In this document: positions 1 through 3,427 of the stretch, piece after piece
How the letters are laid out: every line of letters begins with the position of its first letter
Numbering within the stretch: position 1 is the stretch's first letter
Assembly: GCA_025464045.1 (NCBI GenBank)
Contig: JAODBQ010000087.1
Span: 1 to 6,320 of the forward strand
Origin: Ilumatobacteraceae bacterium
GTDB taxonomy: Bacteria > Actinomycetota > Acidimicrobiia > Acidimicrobiales > Ilumatobacteraceae
Length of the DNA: 6,320 bases
Direction: 5' to 3'
Program-made: the position numbers and the translations under genes
The notes under the pieces: generated by a model
Told to the model about the DNA's origin: nothing
Database searches by the model: none
What the model saw: only the letters and a program-made list of their open reading frames with translations

Positions 1-1121
1 TCGACCGGATCCTCGATCGTCATCACGTTCAGTTCGCTGCGGCTGACCTCGGTCAGCGTCGCGTAGAGCGTGGTGGTCTTGCCGGAGCCGGTCGGCCCGC
101 TGCACAGGATCATCCCGTAGGGCTTGCGCACGATCGTGAGGTATCGCTCCAGGGTGTCGGCGGGCATGCCGAGCTCGCCGAGCTGCTTCACCGACCGCGA
201 CTTGTCGAGCAGTCGCATGACGGCGGTCTCGCCCCAGATGGTCGCGCCGGTGGCGACGCGGATGTCCACACCGTTGCCGTCGATCGTCATCTGCATCTGG
301 CCGTCCTGCGAACGCCGCCGCTCGACGATGTCCATCTCCGCCATGATCTTGATCCGGCTGACCAGCTCGGGCCCCGTCGACGCGGGCAGGCTGAGCACCT
401 CGCGCAGCGCACCGTCGATGCGGTACCGGACGCGGATCCGGCCGTCGGTCGGCTCGACGTGGATGTCCGAAGCGCGGTCGCGAAGCGCTTGGGTGATGAT
501 CCGGTTGACGAGCTGGATGATCGGCGCGTCGTCCTCGCCCCCGAGCAGCGCGTCGATGTCCTGCTTGGTGACGACCGACTTCCAGAACTCCTTGACGTCC
601 TCGTCGCTGTTCGTGAGGACGCGATAGTGCGTGTTCAGCGACGTCGCCACGTCCTCCGGGGGTGCGAGGTAGACGTTGACCTCGCTGACGTCGAGCTGGG
701 CGAGTGCCGCACGCACGGCATCGCTCGAGCCGTCCGCGACAGCCACGTCGAGCACGTCGCCGTCGACGCGCAGGGGCACGATGTGGAACCGCCGGGCGAC
801 GTTCTCGGGGACGAGCGCGAGCGCTTCCGAGGTCGGTCGTTCCTTGCGCAGGTCGACGGTGGGGAGGCCGAGCTGTCTGCCAAGCGCCTGGGTGAGCGCG
901 CGAGCGTCGAGCATCCCCTGCTCGACGAGGATCGCGCCCAGCTGACGACCGGACGCCATCTGCAGGTTGAGCGCGCCAGCGAGCTGTTCGGGGAGCAGTG
1001 CGTGCTCGGAGACGAGCACGTCGCCGAGTCGTGATCTGGCGTTCGCCGAGATCATCGGCGTCACCTGCGCCGGCGGAGCGGCGTCCGGGGCGGCTTCGAT
1101 CCGGCGGCTCCGGCGGCTCAT
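1..1121 (-). CDS. pilB: Type IV pilus assembly ATPase PilB (GspE/PilB family), 3' part outside window
   Basis: Cytoplasmic hexameric ATPase that powers pilin extraction and polymerisation at the PilC platform. The 373 visible codons start at ATG 1121-1119 and run off the left edge. An N-terminal tail rich in Arg, Ala and Pro (about residues 1-28) precedes an MshEN/GspE_N-type region: two 24-residue motifs at 31-54 and 60-83, then an alpha/beta part to about 165. The N2 region has ASDIHVEP (217-224) and ERRRSQDGQ (267-275); the usual proline of the RxPQDGR motif is serine here. Walker A GPTGSGKT lies at 342-349 (bases 75-98), followed by the Asp box TIEDPV at the edge. Walker B and the His box lie outside the window. 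The long N-terminus separates it from PilT, which lacks it. No strong Shine-Dalgarno precedes the ATG. Met23 (MISANARSRLG) and a TTG at 1190-1188, 8 nt after GAGG, are alternative starts. The gene is divergent from pilC. Family is certain; the exact start is moderately sure. Confidence 0.95.
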   Translation of the reverse strand, partial: MSRRSRRIEAAPDAAPPAQVTPMISANARSRLGDVLVSEHALLPEQLAGALNLQMASGRQLGAILVEQGMLDARALTQALGRQLGLPTVDLRKERPTSEALALVPENVARRFHIVPLRVDGDVLDVAVADGSSDAVRAALAQLDVSEVNVYLAPPEDVATSLNTHYRVLTNSDEDVKEFWKSVVTKQDIDALLGGEDDAPIIQLVNRIITQALRDRASDIHVEPTDGRIRVRYRIDGALREVLSLPASTGPELVSRIKIMAEMDIVERRRSQDGQMQMTIDGNGVDIRVATGATIWGETAVMRLLDKSRSVKQLGELGMPADTLERYLTIVRKPYGMILCSGPTGSGKTTTLYATLTEVSRSELNVMTIEDPV

Positions 1122-1174
1122 GTCTCGTCGCCGTGCATCTCGACATCCTCGCAGTGCGTCGGCGACATTCGTCG

Positions 1175-1204
1175 CATATAGCGGAAACAACGCGGAAACC
1201 TCAA
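1175..1204 (-). promoter_or_regulatory. Candidate sigma70-type promoter for pilB
   Basis: Read on the minus strand, TTGAGG (1204-1199) and TATATG (1180-1175) are separated by 18 bp. Each matches four of six bases of the -35 and -10 consensus. Transcription would start near 1168, giving a leader of about 47 nt before the ATG at 1121. It lies in the 186-bp gap between divergent pilB and pilC. I found no equally good promoter facing pilC. The assignment comes from inspection only. Confidence 0.4.
1181..1199. repeat. Two GCGGAAAC direct repeats, 11 bp apart, inside the promoter spacer
   Basis: GCGGAAAC occurs at 1181-1188 and again at 1192-1199, separated by AAC, so the period is 11 bp, about one helical turn. 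Both copies sit between the candidate -35 and -10 elements of the pilB promoter. Repeats in helical phase at such a place are typical of operator half-sites for a regulator binding one face of DNA. The function is inference; the repeats themselves are exact. Confidence 0.45.
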
Positions 1205-1307
1205 GTCGCCCTGTCGTGGGCCGATAGACAGTTGTGAGCCTCCTGCCTTTCTGCGAGCTGAATCTTTCGGCCGTCGACGCTGACGTCGCGCCCGATCCGA
1301 TTCTTCG

Positions 1308-2534
1308 TTGACGGCCGAGACCACCTCTGCGACCCGGTTCGCGTGGCGCCGGCGTCGTGCACAGCCGATCGAGCCCGAGGAACGCGCGGCGATTGCGGCG
1401 TTGGAGATCTCGGCCACCTTCGAGATCGACGGGGTGTCCGCAGCACCTCGTCGCAAGAAGTCCAAGTCGGCGCGCAAGCCGATGTTCAGCATCGGCAAGA
1501 CGGTCAAGCCCGATGTCATCATGGCGTTCTCCCGTCAGCTGGCGTCGTTCCTCGAGGCCGGCATCTCCGTGCTCGACGGGCTCGAGACGGTTGCTCAGGA
1601 GACCTCGTCGGGCCCGATGCGGCGGGTCGTCGGGGAGATCCGGATGTCGATCCTGCGCGGGACGAGCTTCGTCGACGCCGTCGCTGCCCACCCCACCGTG
1701 TTCCCGGCGTACTACCGCGCGATGTTGGTCTCGGCCGAGTACACCGGCGAGCTCGACACCGTGCTGGCGCAGCTCGCGTCGTACCTCGAGCGCGACATCG
1801 CGGCGCGGCGTCAGGTCAGGAGTGCGATGACGTACCCGACCGTCGTGTTCTTCGTCGCCATCGCCGCGATGATCGTGATGTCGGTGTTCGTGCTGCCGAA
1901 GTTCACCGGCCTCTACCGCAGCCTGGGCGCAGACCTTCCGCTGCCGACTCGGATGCTGCTCGGCTTCACCGACTTCATGACCGGGTACTGGCCGGCGCTG
2001 CTCAGTGCCGTGGCCCTCGCTGCGCTGATCGGATACATCGTCGCCGGAGGTGCTCGCGGCAAGGGTCGACGCGACCTGATCGCGATGAACGTGCCAATGG
2101 TCGGCACGCTGTTCCACCTCATCTCGCTCGAGCGCTTCTGCCGGGTGCTGGCCGCGCTCGCCTCCGCCGGCGTGCCGCTGCCGGAAGCGATCGGTGTGTC
2201 GGCCGACAGCACCAACAACTCGATCTTCCAAGCGCGGATGGTGATCGTGCGCAACACGATCGTGCGTGGGAGCGGCGTCTACGAACCGATGGCTGCATCA
2301 GGCCTCTTCCCGCTCGCAGCGCGACAGATGATCCAGGTCGGTGAGCGCACCGGGTCGCTCGGCAGCCAGCTCGGCAAGGCCGCGGCCTTCTACGAGCGTG
2401 AGGTCACGTTCTCGATCAAGCGCGCCACCGAGCTGTTCGAACCGATGGTCATCTTGGTCGTCGGGCTCATCGTCGGATTTGTCGCGGTCGCCCAGGTGTC
2501 GGCGATGTACAGCATCTTCGGACAGGTCAAATGA
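1308..2534 (+). CDS. pilC: Type IV pilus inner-membrane platform protein PilC (GspF family)
   Basis: Polytopic membrane protein that anchors the PilB motor and passes prepilins into the growing pilus. At 408 codons it has the family's usual length, with two T2SSF domains: about 70-197 (FSRQLASFLEAGISVLDGL; EYTGELD; YPTVV) and about 272-397 (LERFCRVLAALASAGVPL; GERTGSL at 346-352). Membrane segments are at about 177-197, 228-247 and 379-397; the last is in the conserved LFEPMVILVVGLIVG tail. The N-terminal 60 residues are rich in Arg and Lys and do not show the canonical FxYxAxDxxG head. The start is uncertain. TTG at 1308 is the first start codon after an in-frame stop at 1281-1283 but has no visible Shine-Dalgarno. 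TTG 1401 and GTG 1434 are later options, though codon use already looks coding from about 1308. The gene is divergent from pilB and lies 70 bp upstream of the prepilin gene, so it is probably cotranscribed with it. Confidence 0.95.
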   Translation: MTAETTSATRFAWRRRRAQPIEPEERAAIAALEISATFEIDGVSAAPRRKKSKSARKPMFSIGKTVKPDVIMAFSRQLASFLEAGISVLDGLETVAQETSSGPMRRVVGEIRMSILRGTSFVDAVAAHPTVFPAYYRAMLVSAEYTGELDTVLAQLASYLERDIAARRQVRSAMTYPTVVFFVAIAAMIVMSVFVLPKFTGLYRSLGADLPLPTRMLLGFTDFMTGYWPALLSAVALAALIGYIVAGGARGKGRRDLIAMNVPMVGTLFHLISLERFCRVLAALASAGVPLPEAIGVSADSTNNSIFQARMVIVRNTIVRGSGVYEPMAASGLFPLAARQMIQVGERTGSLGSQLGKAAAFYEREVTFSIKRATELFEPMVILVVGLIVGFVAVAQVSAMYSIFGQVK

Positions 2535-2553
2535 GCCCGCTCATGGCCGACCG

Positions 2554-2580
2554 CAGGAAAAACCTGTCGCGTTCTCGCGG
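2554..2580 (+). promoter_or_regulatory. Two short adjacent hairpins between pilC and the prepilin gene
   Basis: CAGG-AAAAA-CCTG (2554-2566) and CGCG-TTCT-CGCG (2568-2579) are two four-base-pair stems, each extendable by one G-T pair. They lie in the 70-nt gap between the pilC stop and the prepilin start. They are too weak to call a terminator. They could mark an mRNA processing or stabilising site that lets pilin be made in excess over PilC, which is inference. I see no convincing promoter in the gap. Confidence 0.2.
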
Positions 2581-2596
2581 CACAACGTGAACGAAC

Positions 2597-2602
2597 GAGG
2601 AA
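2597..2602 (+). promoter_or_regulatory. Ribosome binding site that fixes the prepilin start
   Basis: GAGGAA lies just upstream of ATG 2605, with 4 nt between GAGG and the start codon. The same frame stays open back to 2341 inside pilC, so the longest open frame would give a false N-terminal extension. This site, the prepilin leader that follows, and the pilC stop at 2532-2534 all favour the start at 2605. Confidence 0.75.
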
Positions 2603-2604
2603 CC

Positions 2605-3051
2605 ATGAACAAGTACCTGTGCCGCAAGTTCCGGATCCAAGGCGACGGCGAGCAGCGAGACGAGGGTTTCACGCTTGTCGAGATCCTCATCGCGATCGTG
2701 CTGATCGGGATCCTCTCGGCTGTTGTCGTGGTCGGCATCAGCAACCTCACCAGCAAGGGTTCGACGTCTGCTTGCCAGGCGTCGGCCGACGCGGCGAAGG
2801 CCGGAACGGTCGTCTACTTCGCGTCGGTGACACCGAACGCCTATCCGACCACGCTGATCCAGCTGACGTCGCCGACGACCAACCCGGTCGGCCCGGCAGC
2901 ACTGACCCTGCCGGCAGGTGTCACCCTCAACACCGCGGCTGTGACGGGACCGCCGGCGGTCGCGATCGGGATGCAGACGACCGGAGCGTCGTGGACGATG
3001 ACCATGACGGCCGGTGTCGCGGGCGCAGCCCCGACCTACGCCTGCAGCTGA
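2605..3051 (+). CDS. Type IV prepilin (class III signal peptide), likely structural pilin
   Basis: Small prepilin of 148 residues, processed to 127. The 21-residue leader is charged (MNKYLCRKF... EQRDEG) and is followed by G21|F22 TLVE. Glu26 sits at mature position +5, as needed for N-methylation and subunit docking. Residues 22-45 form the hydrophobic N-terminal helix (ILIAIVLIGILSAVVVVGI), which holds the subunit in the membrane before assembly and packs the pilus core afterwards. The small globular part is rich in Thr, Ala and Pro. Cys57, just after the helix, and Cys147, next to last, could form a disulfide closing nearly the whole head domain. A PilD/GspO-type prepilin peptidase is needed for maturation but is not in this window. 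The gene follows pilC by 70 bp and ends in a terminator. It could be the major pilin or a minor one; its good ribosome binding site fits the former, but sequence alone cannot decide. Confidence 0.92.
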   Translation: MNKYLCRKFRIQGDGEQRDEGFTLVEILIAIVLIGILSAVVVVGISNLTSKGSTSACQASADAAKAGTVVYFASVTPNAYPTTLIQLTSPTTNPVGPAALTLPAGVTLNTAAVTGPPAVAIGMQTTGASWTMTMTAGVAGAAPTYACS

Positions 3052-3055
3052 GGCC

Positions 3056-3079
3056 GAGCCGGCTCCCCCCGGCCGGCTC
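3056..3079 (+). terminator. GC-rich hairpin terminator after the prepilin gene
   Basis: GAGCCGGC (3056-3063) and GCCGGCTC (3072-3079) form a perfect 8-bp stem with an 8-nt C-rich loop, starting 4 nt after the prepilin stop codon. There is no U-tract, which is common for actinobacterial intrinsic terminators. It probably ends the pilC-prepilin transcript. Confidence 0.65.
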
Positions 3080-3174
3080 CCGTGTGCCGTGCGGTCCTGA
3101 CAACGGGGTCGGGGCCGCCGCGCACGCGCATCGTCGCGATCGCACGGGGCGGATGATCGGATGATCGGGCAACG

Positions 3175-3375
3175 ATGAACGAGCTCCTGTGCGCGAGGCC
3201 CCTGGCGACGCGACGGTGAGCGAGGAGACGAGGGGTTCACCCTCGTCGAGATCCTCATCGCATCGTGTTGATCGGGATCCTCTCCGCTGTTGCCGTCGTC
3301 GGCATCAGCAACCTCGCGAGCAAGGGCTCGAGGTCTGCATGCCAGGCATCGGCGGACGCAGCGCAGTGCGGTTGA
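3175..3375 (+). pseudogene. Broken, truncated second copy of the type IV prepilin
   Basis: This stretch is homologous to the first 195 bp or so of the prepilin at 2605-3051. From DEGFTLVE onward (3227 to about 3366) I count 17 differences, one of them a base deletion, in about 141 aligned bases, or roughly 88% identity. It begins with ATG AAC (3175) and a leader frame that stops at 3217-3219. After a frame change comes DEGFTLVEILIASC and a stop at 3269-3271. The second shift is one G missing near 3260-3262 relative to the intact copy (ATCGCGATCGTG against ATCGCATCGTG). The first frame then resumes as IVLIGILSAVAVVGISNLASKG and ACQASADAAQCG, stopping at 3373-3375. The globular domain is gone, and no clear ribosome binding site precedes the ATG. 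Most substitutions are synonymous, so the copy probably stayed under selection until fairly recently. It cannot make a normal pilin. Confidence 0.88.
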
Positions 3376-3377
3376 TC

Positions 3378-3402
3378 GCACCTGCCCGCGAGCGGCACGT
3401 GC
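3378..3402. terminator. Possible bidirectional terminator hairpin between convergent genes
   Basis: GCACCTGCC (3378-3386) and GGCACGTGC (3394-3402) pair at eight of nine positions around a 7-nt loop. The hairpin lies directly after the last stop of the pilin remnant and about 25 nt beyond the stop codon of the convergent large gene. It has no U-tract in either direction. Its place between convergent units favours a terminator role, but the single C-C mismatch weakens it. Confidence 0.45.
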
Positions 3403-3403
3403 G

Positions 3404-3421
3404 GTTCCGAACGTTCCGAAC
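3404..3421. repeat. Tandem 9-bp repeat GTTCCGAAC x2
   Basis: GTTCCGAAC occurs twice without a gap (3404-3412 and 3413-3421), 6 bp from the stop codon of the large leftward gene. The junction makes the palindrome GAACGTTC, and the whole is an imperfect inverted repeat. It lies in the 52-bp gap where homology to the intact pilin has ended. Its function is unknown. Confidence 0.5.
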
Positions 3422-3427
3422 GGTGGT

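Noticed and set aside
124..1034. Several open frames on the plus strand of up to 191 codons opposite pilB
   Set aside because: They are antisense shadows of a strongly supported high-GC coding frame, with low-complexity Arg/Ser-rich translations and no recognisable domain.
1118..1522. A 134-codon minus-strand frame covering the pilB-pilC gap
   Set aside because: It overlaps the pilC 5' coding region in antisense, covers the candidate pilB promoter, and its product is Arg-rich with no family resemblance.
2341..2604. In-frame upstream extension of the prepilin to 236 codons
   Set aside because: It overlaps the end of pilC in another frame and has an Arg/Ser-rich shadow sequence. The ribosome binding site at 2597 and the prepilin leader place the start at 2605.
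3136..3143. GCGATCGC palindrome resembling the HIP1 octamer
   Set aside because: A single copy in a GC-rich region is expected by chance, and the window has no cyanobacterial features.
3153..3168. Tandem ATGATCGG x2 before the broken pilin
   Set aside because: Only two 8-bp units, with no further symmetry or link to a known site. It may be slippage in a decaying region.
3175..3375. Programmed frameshifting to express the second pilin
   Set aside because: Two separate shifts would be needed, I see no slippery site, and the frame still ends before the globular domain.
2527..3381. A 284-codon minus-strand frame with two similar internal segments (EVADAD, EDPDQHD)
   Set aside because: The internal repeat is just the antisense of the two pilin copies, so it reflects the duplication and not a repeat protein.
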